Source: Uranotaenia lowii (lineage: Eukaryota > Arthropoda > Insecta > Diptera > Culicidae). Taken from it: 64,000 nucleotides of DNA. The translations under genes were made by a program, and so were the position numbers. Below the pieces are notes generated by a model that was not told the origin of the DNA, ran no database searches, and saw only the letters and a program-made list of their open reading frames with translations. Positions within the stretch are counted from its first letter, which is position 1. The number at the start of each line of letters is the position of its first letter. The DNA is taken from contig NC_073692.1 in the NCBI RefSeq assembly GCF_029784155.1, forward strand, positions 329,239,920 to 329,303,919. The letters run 5' to 3'. Shown in pieces: positions 35,826 through 47,744 of this stretch.

Positions 35826-37130
35826 AATTAAAAAAAAAATTCGACAATTTTTAGAATATTCCGAGAAATTCAAATGATAAAATAATATCTGTCATTACAA
35901 AAAGGCGTTCTAAATTTTTTTATAAAATTTAAACTGTTTAGAAATGGGACAATTTCTTTTGCTGATAGTTTATTTACTAGTAATTGAACATTAAAAATTT
36001 TGACAGCATTTTGCTGCCAGTGAAAAGTACTATACGATCCATATATTTAATAAAATTATGTTTTTGAGATATTTACGATGCAAGAGAAAAAAAATATTTT
36101 GCACAGTTCCCTTCAAAATCCATCATTATCAAATTGGTAGCTCACAAAATCGTTGATTATTCAAAGAATAATTGTGTGTGAGTGGTGGAGAAGTATGTAA
36201 ACACTGTCAAAAATGTTCACAATGTTCAAATCAAGCATTGAAGTGAAACACATGACAACTAAGAATCATCGGGGAAGACGTGTCTCATATCAGAATATTT
36301 TATTTTTAATAAGCGAAAAAGTAAGTGTAGATTGCTGAAATGTCAAAAAAAAAAAATTTTTCCGATAAGATGAAGGTGTTTCCTAGTTATGAATCATTAA
36401 AACCCAACCTCACAAAACTAATTTTTGCTAGTACCAGAGCTCGTAAGCTGTATAGCTGGTACCGAGGCTATGAGACAGATGATTTCTGATGTACGACAAA
36501 ACTTTTGAGCAACTCAATTTCAAACAAATTTCAGCATTTGAATCCTGTAACATGTCTGTTCGTGGCAAGGCACTAGCATATTAAAGTATGTATTTGCCGG
36601 TTGTTTTGTAAAAAAATATAATGATTTTCCAAGATTCTACTCCTGTTGGAACCCAACAATTTTCAAAAAGAAAACATTGGTTTTCGCTGTTTTTAAAAAC
36701 CCAAAAAGAGTAATCTTGTAAGTATCCTTCGCAATCTACCATCTTAACATACCGATTATACTAAAAGTTCAATCTTCTGATGTTTATATTTCGTTATTGT
36801 CAGATTTTGCCAGCGGAAATTCCATTGAAAATGCTTTTAAGTGGCTTATGAACAATCAAGTTTTTTTAATTTCAAAACAGCTGTATCCACTAAGTTGCCT
36901 CAAATTCTTCTAAAAGAAAATATTGATCCAAAAAGGAGCAGAAATTGAAAGAGGATGATGCAGCTATCTAAAATACAGATAAGACGAAGTAAAAGTTGGA
37001 AAAACTGATCAATATCATGACTGAAAATTGTGTGCACTAGCCGATAGAAGATACCAAGATTAAAGTAGAAATATTTCTAACAAAAATGATAAATAATTTT
37101 TTTTCAAGTTTTTTCATGAATAATCAAAAG
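35826..37130. other. Unassigned AT-rich DNA
   Basis: No gene or element recognised. Confidence 0.5.
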
Positions 37131-37391
37131 ATTACCTAGAATTTGTAGAATTTTTTGTAGTATTTTTGCCCCTAAATGTTTGAAGCACTCTCTCGTGTTT
37201 TTGTTATTTTAAAAATGACTGGTGAAACCAATAATTTTTCTGACAACGTCAATTCGATGTCCCATGAACCTTGAAACCACTTGAAACTTTTGATGAACAA
37301 GCGGTATGATTATCTGTGGATAAACCTTAAGTTTTTAAAAGCAATTTAAATTGTTAGGTGATGCATGTTGCATGTTGACAGAATGTGACTT
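37131..37391 (+). mobile_element. Degenerate right end of the CCGTCAAAC MITE family
   Basis: Matches the right part of the elements at 48640 and 55090: TTTTGCCCCTAAATGTTTGA, then CCAATAATTTTTCTGAC, then GATGCATGTTGCATGTTGAC. The last few terminal bases and the whole left half are absent or unrecognisable. Confidence 0.75.
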
Positions 37392-40300
37392 TTGGTTTCG
37401 GTAAAAACGTTTGCATTTTAAGAATTTTGATAAGACCAAATTTAGGAGGTGAGTTATTAAATGTGAAAAATGTGAAAATTTTATATTATTAAACGCGTTT
37501 AATCATCATCTTTAAGACGAACAGAATTTTTTATGTAGCTATGAGTTTTTTGAAAATTTCGACTCTTAAGATGCAAGTGCGTGGAATGTGTCATAAACAT
37601 TTTAAATGGAAGTTCTGATAGTATTGTTTTTATTTATTAAAAAACCCCGAAAAGCATTTCATGACTCGTAATTGACTCTTCTCGCAGCAAGACATCCCTT
37701 AATTTTAGACATCAATTTAGACATCGAATTATTTTCCTCACCGATATCATCAAATCAACACAACCCCTCGAAATGTTACATCCTCCAGTAATCACTCTCA
37801 ACACCATCTTCTTTGGAAGATCTGGGTGAGGACCATTCTAGCTGACCAATCACTCAAAATGCCAAAACATGAGTCTCGGACAGGATCCCCAACTCGAATA
37901 AAACTCGGCTTCACTGCTGCAGTATAGCATAAAATCAAAACATTTCAGCATAATCATAATTGATGCTGAATATTTGATGAATGTTTCCCCACAAAATCAC
38001 ATCTGTCCGGTTTTATTACTGCGGTTTGCTGGAAGGGATGCTATTTTTTCTGCCCTCCCTGATAGTGCTTTGAGTAGGATGCACGGATGGCTCGGTTCCC
38101 CTCCTTGAAGTAAAAATGTTAGGAAGAAAGGGATCGATTTCTCACCATTTGCTGATAAAATGTTTTTTTTTTTTCGTCTACGCGTAGCTCTTGGAGCAGC
38201 ACTTTCGCAAAAAGGGGAAACTATATTTATTAGGGTCCTCATATGGGGGTTTTGCGGAGAAGATAATGTAAGAGAAAAATGTGAAAGTTGAAAGAAAGCT
38301 GCCTTCTTATATTTATTTGCAAAAGTAATTTGGGCTACTGAAGGGTAACTTCTGATTGCTTTTGTTTCAGAGCTAGAAGTTCATCAGCAGATCCATTAGT
38401 AAATCAATCATATTAAAGTATTTTTTCAGCATTTGTGAATAGTCAAGAAACCATTGCCATTCACCAATATAAAAAATAGATAACCTAACTGTCAGTGCTG
38501 ATTAGAAAATACAACGTTGAGTCAAATAAACCAAAAAAAAATTCAACTTTTCCCACTTTTAAAGTGATCCAGAATTCTTCTTCCGAGACCCAAACAAGAT
38601 TATTTCAATCATGCGTTATGGAATGAAAAGTTACCAAACTCTTCCCAGAGGGGGCTTGTTAATTTTTAACTCGTTTTGGCTGCTGACTTGCTTGCTTTTG
38701 TATCGAAAATTTACAGTTCCATGATTTTATGAATGGCAAAAGTTTTCTAATCGCACTTACCGACTTTTCACTACAGGTGCCGGTAAGCTCTCTTGCCAAC
38801 ACTTGGAAGACGCACTCCCGAGGAGCGATGATGGTTATTCTTCCGGAAAGATTCAACAGATGTTTTCCTCTCCATCGATTTGTCCAAAAATGACACCGTT
38901 CTCGTTCCCGACTTGTCTCCCATTTGGCAACCAACCGTATCGCAAACCAAGAAGTAGGGCGGCAAAGTTTCGATCAGGCTTCAGGACCAATTTCCTCGCC
39001 CAGATGACTAAATTGACGGTGCTAATTGGCATTGTGGTCCACCGCAAATGTCAAAATAGTCAACCAGAGCGGAAATCCTTGGACCACAGTCTGACAGTCA
39101 TCAGGCAGACGGTGGCCGGGAAGATTTCCGCAAACTTTTGGGCGGCACCGCTAAGAAGTGGGGAACAAACTTAGTTACTAGCTAGAGATACTACTCAAAT
39201 TAGAAGAGCAACTTGACTAACGAACTTACCGACCAAAAGCTGGAGAGTAAATTACAATTTGTGTGCGGTCGGCTGTTTTCCAGTAGGTACATACCTAAAT
39301 ACTTCAAGAAGTGGAAACCGTGTCATGGTAAAAGTTTTCTCCATTCAGGTAGATTATTAAAGTTGTTCTTCGTGTAACCGATAATTTTTGGTAGTTTTCC
39401 GTTCTCTCCCAATGGCAGAATTTCAAGGATGCAGATGTAGCAGCTACTAATGTTTGGTTTTGGAACGGCGGCGACCAAAGGAAATTTCCTATTGATGAAA
39501 TGATTTCATTATTTGGATCTTAGGGGGACTTTTCAAGTATCATTACAAAACCGCGCATAATTGACTCTCAGGGGAGGGAACTTGTAGATGAAGTTTTGAG
39601 TTTTTCAGTTCAAGTAATTATACCAAATTATGAAATATTCATAACAGGCTTTCATTTATCTTGTGAACACGCGCCGTTCAAATTATTTTTGATATTTCGT
39701 AAGAGCGGGGAATTTTTTGTTAATAAGAATCAATGAATACTATATTGCTTACAAATGAAACTTTTTTTTGCGTTTTAACTGTATGGTAGATCCATCAGGC
39801 ACCGGTTGTGAAAAGTCATCATCCAGTAACTTGTTAACCCCTTCTTTTTAAAACAGGTTACGCAAGTCAAATCTAGATCTAGACGTTACCGCTCCTGAAG
39901 TAAGCCTAAACCGAATAAAATTCAAAGGAAGTCACTTTAAAACATCATTCTCTTCTACGCCATGTTATTGGATATCTTAAGCCAGCTATATTTTGGTGTT
40001 TTCATACCAATTCATAACAATAAAATGCATTTTCAGTGTCTTTAAAGTTTTCTCATGCCAAATAAAGATTTTTGAAAAATATTACCGAAATGTTTGTAAG
40101 TCAGTTTTTTAAAACGATCATACGCAACTCTCTTTCTTACTTCCACTTCTGCAATTGCTTCAATACAACTATTTAAAAGCAAAATGAAATTTCTCACAGT
40201 TTTGGATTAGCTACTAAATTTTGTGTGTAATTTGGTCACTTTGGGTTTGGTGGCCCACAATTTTCAAAATAAAAAAAATATACTTTTTAAAACACTCAGG

Positions 40301-42129
40301 AATCGAGGAAAATCATTATTAAAAAATTAATTCTATTATCAAATGAAACCATAACATTTATCTATTTAATTTTATCATATTTAATAAAGAATTTATAGAG
40401 CAATGAAAAAGTTGTCCAAGATGCCTCAATCTACCCTACAATATTCATTTATCTAAGTTATATAGGAAGAGTTGAATGCAGATAGCGTTATGACTGTGAG
40501 TTGTACTGTAGTTATCTTGAGTTGAACTATGACCTTAAGTTGAACTATTTTTTTTTATATGAAAACACTTGCTGGCCCGGTGGGCTTTGCAACACCTTCC
40601 AAAAATATGTTAAATTTTGGGAAATTATTAAAATATGGTTTTTTTCTGTTGGCACCATTTCAAACCAAATTTCAACATAATTCAGAAGCAACCGTTTAAA
40701 ATGAGTGCATTAACTAGACTTTCGAATTGCACTACAAAGACGATGCCCTCCCATGCCAAATTTGTTTTCATTTCTATTTGTATTTGTAATTTACACCGTA
40801 ATACCGAACCGATAAAACTAATAAAACCGGTACTTTTCAAAGTTTATCGAATTCATGAAAATGTTTCGACTAATTGCAGTAGTAATGGTATAAAATACTC
40901 AGAATTTATAACGCAATAGATTTAGCAACATTCCCAATGGTATTGTGCCTTTAAATTATCCCTTTGTCATGAATCTATCACCATCATCATGATAATCATA
41001 ATATTTATCATTTTCATTTTATTATTATAACTTCGTTGTGAAGTTGCGAAAATTCTAGAAGTTTCATATTATTTACAACAAATATTTGTCATATACTCTG
41101 TAAAGCAGTATTCGTATTTAAGAACAGATTTTACAGATTTAGTAAAAGTTTATATAGTCTTTCATGAAAATGATATGAAATGGAATATACAAAAAGATTT
41201 TTCAATTAAACAATGCCTTAACTATTTAATAAACAAAACTCAAAACACTATCACAAACTTTTTGGTTGACTCACAGAATAACAGATTATTGTTATCTAAA
41301 ATACGGATCTTTTCCCCGAAACCTAGGTCGTGAGCATTGAATTTGCCTTCCCGAAAATTCGAACAGCTAGAAATAAACATCTATCAAAAACCAGTCCAAA
41401 CTCAGCAAAAAATTAGTTGTTTAGATCTGATCCATACGCTTTTTGTTGCTTAATACTGTTGCAAATTTATAAAAACTTTAACTGCTTTGTCCGAAAAAAG
41501 AAAATGCTTCAAAAGGGTTTTAATTAAAAACAACAGAGTTCCATCAATTACTTTGGAAATATTAATAAAAAAAATCATGCAAACAATCTAACATGTGTTT
41601 AAATGCTGACTCTGTTGAAACATTTTATGTTATGAAACAAACTAGGAAGTTATTATCAGTTTTCAATATTTTTGGTTTTAAATTTCAAGTTTGTGAAAGT
41701 CCAGCACCGCTCAGAAGGATTTTGGTAAACTTTTCCTGTTTATGGATAAAACATTTTTGTAAATTTAACCAAATTCCAGCTTATCAATGAAAAATTCAGT
41801 GATTATTGTGAAGCAATCTTAAATTTCTTGTAGCAGTGTCATTTTTTTCAGTCATTGTACACTTGTACAGTCTTTAAATGTTATGGATCGTTGGTTCGAT
41901 AGCTGAACTGAAATGTGTAAAGTTGCATAAAAATAAGCTTTCATCTAAAAAGGTTCATAGACAAGTTTTAGTAATAATCAAATCTCACACGAACCTTGCA
42001 GTAAGGTTTAATGAGCTTGGATTGTGCAGCTGATTGAACATAATTTGAACATTTGTACTCATAAATTTTTGGTTAAGAAACATTTAGCTACGTCTTTATT
42101 AGAACAATGCCAAATAATGATAAATTTTT
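37392..42129. other. Long unassigned interval
   Basis: About 4.7 kb without a supported gene. Bases 38760-39180 are markedly GC-richer, and frames of 64-123 codons overlap on both strands there (38803-39174 plus; 38659-38934 and 38771-38965 minus). None shows a known motif or clean splice context. This block is the best place to look for an unrecognised exon or enhancer. The remainder is AT-rich. Confidence 0.4.
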
Positions 42130-42236
42130 TTACGGAAATACCGGTTTTTTACCGTCCTAAAAGTCGTTATTCTGGTATTAAGAAAATTGACGGTTTTACC
42201 GGTTTTACCGGTTTCGGTAAAATCGGTTAGATCACC
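42130..42236. repeat. ACCGGTTTT word cluster, partial repeat
   Basis: ACCGGTTTT-like words occur about five times in 110 bp, ending GGTAAAATCGGTTAGATCAC. The pattern resembles the end of a word-iterating MITE like the GCCCGG family, but the other end was not found. Confidence 0.4.
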
Positions 42237-42241
42237 TTAGC

Positions 42242-43026
42242 TAGCCGAAAGCATTTCTAAGCCAATCAACAAGCTGCGGCAGCTCAGCAGGATTAGTCCA
42301 AGGAAGCTGACGAAGGGTGAATCGGATAAAGTATTATTGGACTCGTTCTACACAGCAAAAATTATTTCCTGTAAAATTACGTAAATGTCCTGTAACAAAA
42401 AGGAGCAGAACATTTACCGTTGTTTTACAGGTCGAAAACATAACTACGTGACATTTAATTTTTAGTGTTCAACTTTTTTACAGGACATTTGCTGTAATAA
42501 TAAATGAATCCTCGTTAACTTTCAAGGAAAACAATTTAAAATTACAGGTTTTGTTAATTACAGGCGATTTATTTTTAAGGGTGCAGTTTCCAGTGACACG
42601 TAATAGTCAAAATTTTTTTCTGTGTAGTTTGAGGGCATGTGTGACGTGATACGGTGCCCAAACTGGCACTGCGTACGTACCAAGGAGCAGTATAAAGATC
42701 TGAAAGCATAAACGTCAGTGGTAAATGCAGCGTTGCGACGAATGAAACCCAAGACAGAAAATGCTTTGGCTGCAGTTAGCGAAACATGTTCGTTGAATCT
42801 TAGTTTGTTATCAACTACCACACCTAAGTCTCGAATAGAACTAACCCGCTCAAGGACAGTCTAACCAATCGCGTAGCTAAATTTGATAGGAGTCTGACAC
42901 CGAGTAAATGAAACAACTTTACATTTTTTGATGTTTACGGCCATTCCGTTTTCATCGCACCACATCAGGAGCTGATCGATATCATTTTGCAAGGCAGTAC
43001 AATCTACGATGGAACCCATTATTCGG
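42242..43026 (-). pseudogene. LINE fragment D, interrupted by a MITE
   Basis: A decayed non-LTR fragment of the A/C family. From right to left it reads CTALQNDIDQLLMWCDENGM, NIKKCKVVSFTR, then in another frame DNKLRFNEHVSLTAAKAFSV and VWAPYH. It resumes after the insertion at 42348-42627 with TLRQLPWTNPAELP. Several frame breaks and stops are present, and the RT catalytic core is absent. Confidence 0.75.
42348..42627. mobile_element. CTACACAG-ended MITE inside LINE D
   Basis: The 280-bp insertion begins CTACACAGCAAAAATT and ends AATTTTTTTCTGTGTAG, an inverted repeat. Removing it rejoins the VWAPYH and RTLRQLPW-type parts of the LINE. GTT/CGTT lies on both sides as a possible target duplication. 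Internal words CCTGTAAAATTAC and TTTACAG recur. Confidence 0.8.
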
Positions 43027-43215
43027 AAGAATACATACATACCTCCCCAAGCTATATTTGATTCAATTTGCAGCAAAAGTTCTCGAGTAATGTAAAAAAT
43101 GGGGAGACAAGGGCACCTAATTTTCATAGAACCAATCCTCGTACCCAAATACCCTTTCAAGCTAAATTTGTGTTCGATTTTCTAGAAGAGTTCTCAAGTT
43201 ATGTATGTATGTATG
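43027..43215. repeat. Satellite-like repeat with TTCTCGAGTTATG word, part 1
   Basis: Two diverged units of about 100 bp share AAATTTG-TTC...AGTTCTC(A/G)AGT(T/A)ATG followed by a polypurine or GGGG stretch. A short (TATG)n run lies at about 43200-43213. Further units lie at 43983-44270. Confidence 0.6.
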
Positions 43216-43784
43216 TTGGTTATCCACCTTTAGTGCACGAATTAAACGCAGTTTCTGCCTAAGTATTTGCTCACATGCATTCTTAGATTAGGCTGGAACA
43301 AATATCAATTTCTTCTTTTGTCACCCCCCCCCCCTTCGAAATTTCCAAAAACCCGAAGGGGGGAAAAATAAAGTTTGAAGTATTTTATGTTAATTTCGAC
43401 GAAAAATTCAAATATCCGCAAGATTACAAGACCAATACACAAATTTAGGAAGATGTGAGTTTTTCCACGTTTTCTAATCTTGATTTATTGAATAATTCGA
43501 TAGTAAAAGTACTTGATTCATAGGTTTTGTTCAATGATGGAGTATGGAATTTGGTTGCATACAAGCTTTCGTGCGATTTATTCCAATTTATTTGTTTTTC
43601 GCATTATTTTTTATTGTCCCCCCCCTTGCGATGTTCCAACTCCAAGTGACAAAAGAAAGATTTAAAATTTGTTCCGGCCTTATTAAGTTCGACAAATCTC
43701 CAATGCAGTGCGTACACCATTCCCGGACCCTATGGCTTTGTATGAACTGTTATGGAGTGAATGTATTGTGTTGACGTAGGTTTA
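43216..43784. other. Unassigned segment within the satellite-like array
   Basis: Contains C runs at 43326 and 43619 and a hairpin pairing CCCCTTCG with CGAAGGGG near 43335-43362. No credible gene. Confidence 0.4.
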
Positions 43785-43990
43785 TATACGAAGAACGAGT
43801 CAATCAGGTGGGCTAGTTTATTTACAGGTATTTCAGCATCCTGGTCAGCAGGCAAATCTTTCCTGTCGGTCACTTATGGGATTCGAACCCAATAGTTTTC
43901 TTGCCGATACTGGGAATCGAACCCAGTACGCCTGGCATACCAAAACAAGACTCGCGCCAGGTTATCCGCTTGACCACATTGGCGCTTTTC
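43785..43990 (-). mobile_element. tRNA-derived SINE with two B boxes
   Basis: On the minus strand, from 43990: GCGCCAATGTGGTCAAGCGG is A-box-like, followed by a B box and T-arm, CTGGGTTCGATTCCCAG. About 40 bases further on, a second, similar B box reads TTGGGTTCGAATCCCA. The acceptor ends do not pair, so this is not a functional tRNA gene. It is followed by an unrelated body with ATACCTGTAAATAAACTAGC. Two tRNA-related parts in tandem recall the Twin-type SINE layout known from Culex; that link is inference. Confidence 0.6.
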
Positions 43991-44270
43991 TAGAATAGTT
44001 CTCAAGTTATGCAATAAAAAGGCATGGAAGCCCCCCTCCTCCCTTATTATATCGTCACTCGAAGAAGGCAGGAGTTTGACATAATCATAAAATCATAACT
44101 TGTATAACAGTAGCGTCATGTCAAATTTGCATACATTAGCAATAGCTCTCGAGTTATGTAAAAATTTGTAAGCTAGAGTACCTCCCTTCTTCCCATCTCC
44201 CCAGGGAGGGGTGCCAAATATTCATAAAGCATAGTTCTAGAGTTTGATTTGATAAGGTCGTATAAACCAA
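43983..44270. repeat. Satellite-like repeat with TTCTCGAGTTATG word, part 2
   Basis: Two more units, with TAGTTCTCAAGTTATGCAA (about 43994) and TAGCTCTCGAGTTATGTAA (about 44144), each followed by a CCCTCC-rich stretch. A related phrase, TTCTAGAGTTTGATTTGATA (about 44236), reappears inverted at 45405-45432. Confidence 0.6.
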
Positions 44271-45439
44271 CATAAATAAATAAAATGCTAACTGCTAACG
44301 ATTGAAAAACATGTATTCTACGTAAGGTAAAAATTGGGGTTCATTTGATCAAAACATTATTTTATAATATGATTTGAATTTAAGACGAATAATGACTTGC
44401 TCATATCCGAGTGCAATTTGGTTTTTACGATTATTTGCATCCCCTTAAATTGCCGTGTACGAAATAAGTCGCAAAACAACAGTTCGGATTTGCAGTTTAA
44501 ACGACCTTTTGCAATTTTCCGTAAAGTGCTTCAAAAAGTGTGCAAATGTTCAGAATTTCACCAGAAGCCGGGATCTATGGTAGTTTAAGCGACCATGGTA
44601 CTAAAGAACGCTTCAATATGTAACTAGGTGAGTACAATTCTCGTGTGAGTTTTCATTACGTCGTATGCAACATATTAAGCATTCACAGAAAACTGCTGCA
44701 AAAGTTATCAAAACAACTTTAAAATGTGTATTTTACATATTGAATATGTTGTCCAGGCTACAAATATTCTAAATGGAAAAAAATTTGCGAGTTGTTTATA
44801 TCAGTTTTTATAATTTTTTGTAATAAAACTGTTTGCTTACATTTTGTTTCATACGACGTACTGAAAGCTCACGCGAAAATTAATAATGTTTATTTATGCT
44901 GCGCAAAATCGCAAAATATCAGTTTCGTGTTTAAACAGAGTCAAAATAACAAGCGACTACTTGGATAAATTTCTGCACTCTTTGAACGATCGTCGCATAA
45001 ACAGCAAGCAGCCAGCAATGTTTAGTCGACTATAAACATTCCTGAAGGACAGTCCCTCCTTCTACCGATTCCAGACATAACTGACCGGGTACTTCCAGGT
45101 AACACTTCTACTTACTATAAAGTTAGATATCAGTTTTTCAGCAATTATGATGGAAAAAAGAAAGATTGAGAAAGATTCAACCAAGTTAAGGTTAAATTAA
45201 TGTTCTTTTCCAAAACGACGCTTGCACCAAATTAATAATGCAAAATGTCGTAAGAAACTATTCATTGAATATAATTAAACTAATGATCATATCGAATACA
45301 TTAGAAAGTTCTTAATTTGTTTCCACATCGCATATTAACTCCTAGTATTGTTCATAACACTAGAATTAAAAACGTGTTTAAAAATTTCAACAGCAATTTC
45401 ATATGACCTTATCAAAACAAACTCTAGAATTCATCTTAA
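44271..45439. other. Unassigned DNA around a hairpin element
   Basis: Outside the hairpin at 44634-44885 no gene or element was recognised. Confidence 0.45.
44634..44885. mobile_element. Imperfect hairpin MITE
   Basis: The left part, AATTCTCGTGTGAGTTTTCA then TACGTCGTATG, pairs with the right part, CATACGACGTACTGAAAGCT then CACGCGAAAATT. Weaker pairing continues inward for another ~50 bp. The 252-bp segment is non-coding. Ends and target duplication are uncertain. Confidence 0.55.
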
Positions 45440-45986
45440 ATATGTACGCATAAAAAATGTTTTGTACTCAAAATGTAGGTTGCATCCCGTCTCGTTCTAC
45501 CATTCTTGTTCATCTTCTGCTTGACAATTACCCAAAATTTTTCGATAGGGCGGAGTTGAGGGCAGTTGGGTGGGTTGATGTCCTTTTCGACAAAATCCAC
45601 CCGTTGGCCCAATACCACTGTAGTACCTCTTTGCTGAAGTGGCAGCTAGTCAAATCTGGCCAAATCTGTACTGGTCCTTTGTGAGATCTAATGTACGGAA
45701 GAATACGTTTTCTCAGGCACTCCTTCTTTTACATCTTGGAGTCCATGGTCTTGTTTTTCGCAGCTGAAAATATGGCAGATCAAACGGTTTGATTCAAACC
45801 ATTTCTTGCACACTTAACGGCAAAAACGAATTTGAACATTCCGGGGACATCACTAGTGGCTATATAAAATTTTTGGTCAGAAAGCTGCCAAAAATCCATC
45901 TTCATGTACGTTTTGTCATCCAAAGGGTGTATCCGTCGTGCTTCGTTTGAACCTTGTTGCTTAACTTCCGGACGTTCTTTGGCTAC
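45440..45986 (-). pseudogene. DD37E mariner-like transposase relic, copy 2
   Basis: An inverted second copy of the element at 16060-17035. On the minus strand it runs from CGTCCGGAAGTTAAGC (about 45975) through the IRSHKGPVQIWPDL block. It reaches DFVEKDINPPNCPQLRPIEK followed by FWVIVKQKM. Here the PIEKFW motif is intact where copy 1 has a stop. About 140 bases after the RRDAT codons are deleted, joining directly to the 3' end word CTACATTTTGAGTACAAAAC. The N-terminal helix-turn-helix half is missing, and frame breaks near 45605 prevent a continuous product. Alignment of the two copies would allow dating. Confidence 0.8.
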
Positions 45987-45988
45987 TA

Positions 45989-46184
45989 CAGTGAACGAAA
46001 TAAGAATAGTACCACTATGTGTTTTGCATGTTAAAATATTAATGATTGAAAATCACCTAAATTTCCAGTTTGTTCTGAATTGCTTAACGGTAAATCAAGC
46101 ATAAGTTTACTTTTTTTGGACGTAGCAATTGGCGTTGAGGCCAAAAAATGTGAAAAAAGGGGTGCAAAATAAGAAAAGTACCAC
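45989..46184 (+). mobile_element. Isolated Tc1-type terminus with internal direct repeat
   Basis: TA at 45987-45988 is followed by CAGTGAACGAAATAAGAATA and GTACCAC. The word recurs at 46161-46184 as GGTGCAAAATAAGAAAAGTACCAC in the same orientation. The TA-CAGTG start and paired subterminal repeats match the layout of the Tc1 end at 11501, although the sequence differs. No opposite terminus or transposase was found. It lies exactly at the truncated edge of the DD37E copy. Confidence 0.5.
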
Positions 46185-46589
46185 TTGAGTTTTTCAACGA
46201 AAAAAAATATTTAAAAAAATTTACTGTGTAAAAACTAATAATAATGCTTTAACGAATTATTTGAATAGATAACTGCATTTTGAGGAGTTCGCGAGAACTC
46301 CAAAGTTTTTCAAAGGTATGAAAAGGGGGTTTTAAGATATGCTACTCTAGCGTTAAGGAATTTTATAATTGAGCTATAAAACTTTATCAAACTGCTTGAT
46401 TTCTTCATTAACATTTATTAGTAAGTTGCAAAATGATGAAACATAGATTTGAGGCTGGATTTGAATAAAAAAAAGGTTGGAATTCAAAAATTCAAATGTT
46501 TTTTAATAGTCAATCACTGTTTCTCTAATTTCAAGTCATAGATGGCAGCACTATCTAGCAATTTCTCCTAATTTATGCCCATTTTCGAA
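46185..46589. other. Unassigned AT-rich DNA
   Basis: No gene, inverted repeat or array recognised between the Tc1-type end and LINE C. Confidence 0.45.
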
Positions 46590-47004
46590 TATATTTATTT
46601 CACACACCGTCTCGGATTCAAATGTCCTACAGACTGATCTTAATATCTAAGGTTCTTGATCCTATGTTTAAACATCGTTTTGGACACATTAAAATCAAAC
46701 AAATTGTTCACAACATTAAAACACTGAAAACAGCTGGTCAGAGGATTATTCTGTCCGTAAGTAGTGCGGTGCATGACTAGTGCTAAAAGTTGTCTTCCTC
46801 GCAGATGTCTGGATGGTGCAAGAAAGCATACTTCATTGAGTAGAGTTGCACAATCCACGTTGCCGGACCAAATCAAACACAAAAAGCCGTTTTAGTTTTT
46901 ACATGTCTGGAAAAGAGGGTTTCTAATTTTATCAATATGTACGATGTACCGACTCTCATAATCCGGAAGATTGATGGGGTAGTTCTACGGAAGTGACCTG
47001 AGAG

Positions 47005-47744
47005 CGTAACGAATGAAAGATCGCTGCACTCTTTCGATTCGAAGACTCCTAGATGTATGGTAAGGAGCCCATACACAAGCGGCGTACTCCAATACACTTC
47101 TTACCAAGGAACAGTACACAGCTTTAAGAGTGTATATCCTGAAAAGATTGTGAATTGCGCCTAACGAATCATAGAACAGAGAAAGCCTTCGCTGTGATGG
47201 CACTAATATGGTCGTTGAACGTTAGTTTTTTTTTATCAACGATGACGCCCAGATCATTCATGGAGCTGACTTGACGATGCTGGTACCGTTGATACTGTAC
47301 TCGAAGCAGACATTGTACAGACGGCGACTAAAAGATATGTACTTGTATTTTTTTATGTTCAACTGGTTCCGAAAATGGGATGCAGTTGAACATAAAAAAA
47401 TACAAGTACATATCTTTTAGTCGCCGTCTGTACAATGTCTGCTTCGAGTATAGTATCAACGGTACCAGCATCGTCAAGTCAGCTCCATGAATGATCTGGG
47501 CGTCATCGTTGATAAAAAAAAAACTAACGTTCAGCGACCATATTAGTGCCATCACAGCGAAGGCTTTCTCTGTTCTATGATTCGTTAGGCGCAATTCACA
47601 ATCTTTTCAGGATATACACTCTTAAAGCTGTGTACTGTTCCTTGGTAAGAAGTGTATTGGAGTACGCCGCTTGTGTATGGGCTCCTTACCATACATCTAG
47701 GAGTCTTCGAATCGAAAGAGTGCAGCGATCTTTCATTCGTTACG
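47005..47744. repeat. Near-perfect 362-bp palindrome inside LINE C
   Basis: 47005-47365 and 47383-47744 are reverse complements with only a few differences (one base in the TTGAACG/TTCAGCG position, one in a homopolymer). They are separated by a 17-base spacer. Both arms are the same LINE C segment. The spacer plus right arm, read on the plus strand, gives the family's NGMQLNIKK motif. Confidence 0.9.

Noticed and set aside
43912..43990. Functional tRNA gene on the minus strand
   Set aside because: A and B boxes are present but the acceptor stem does not pair and a second B box follows, so a SINE fits better.
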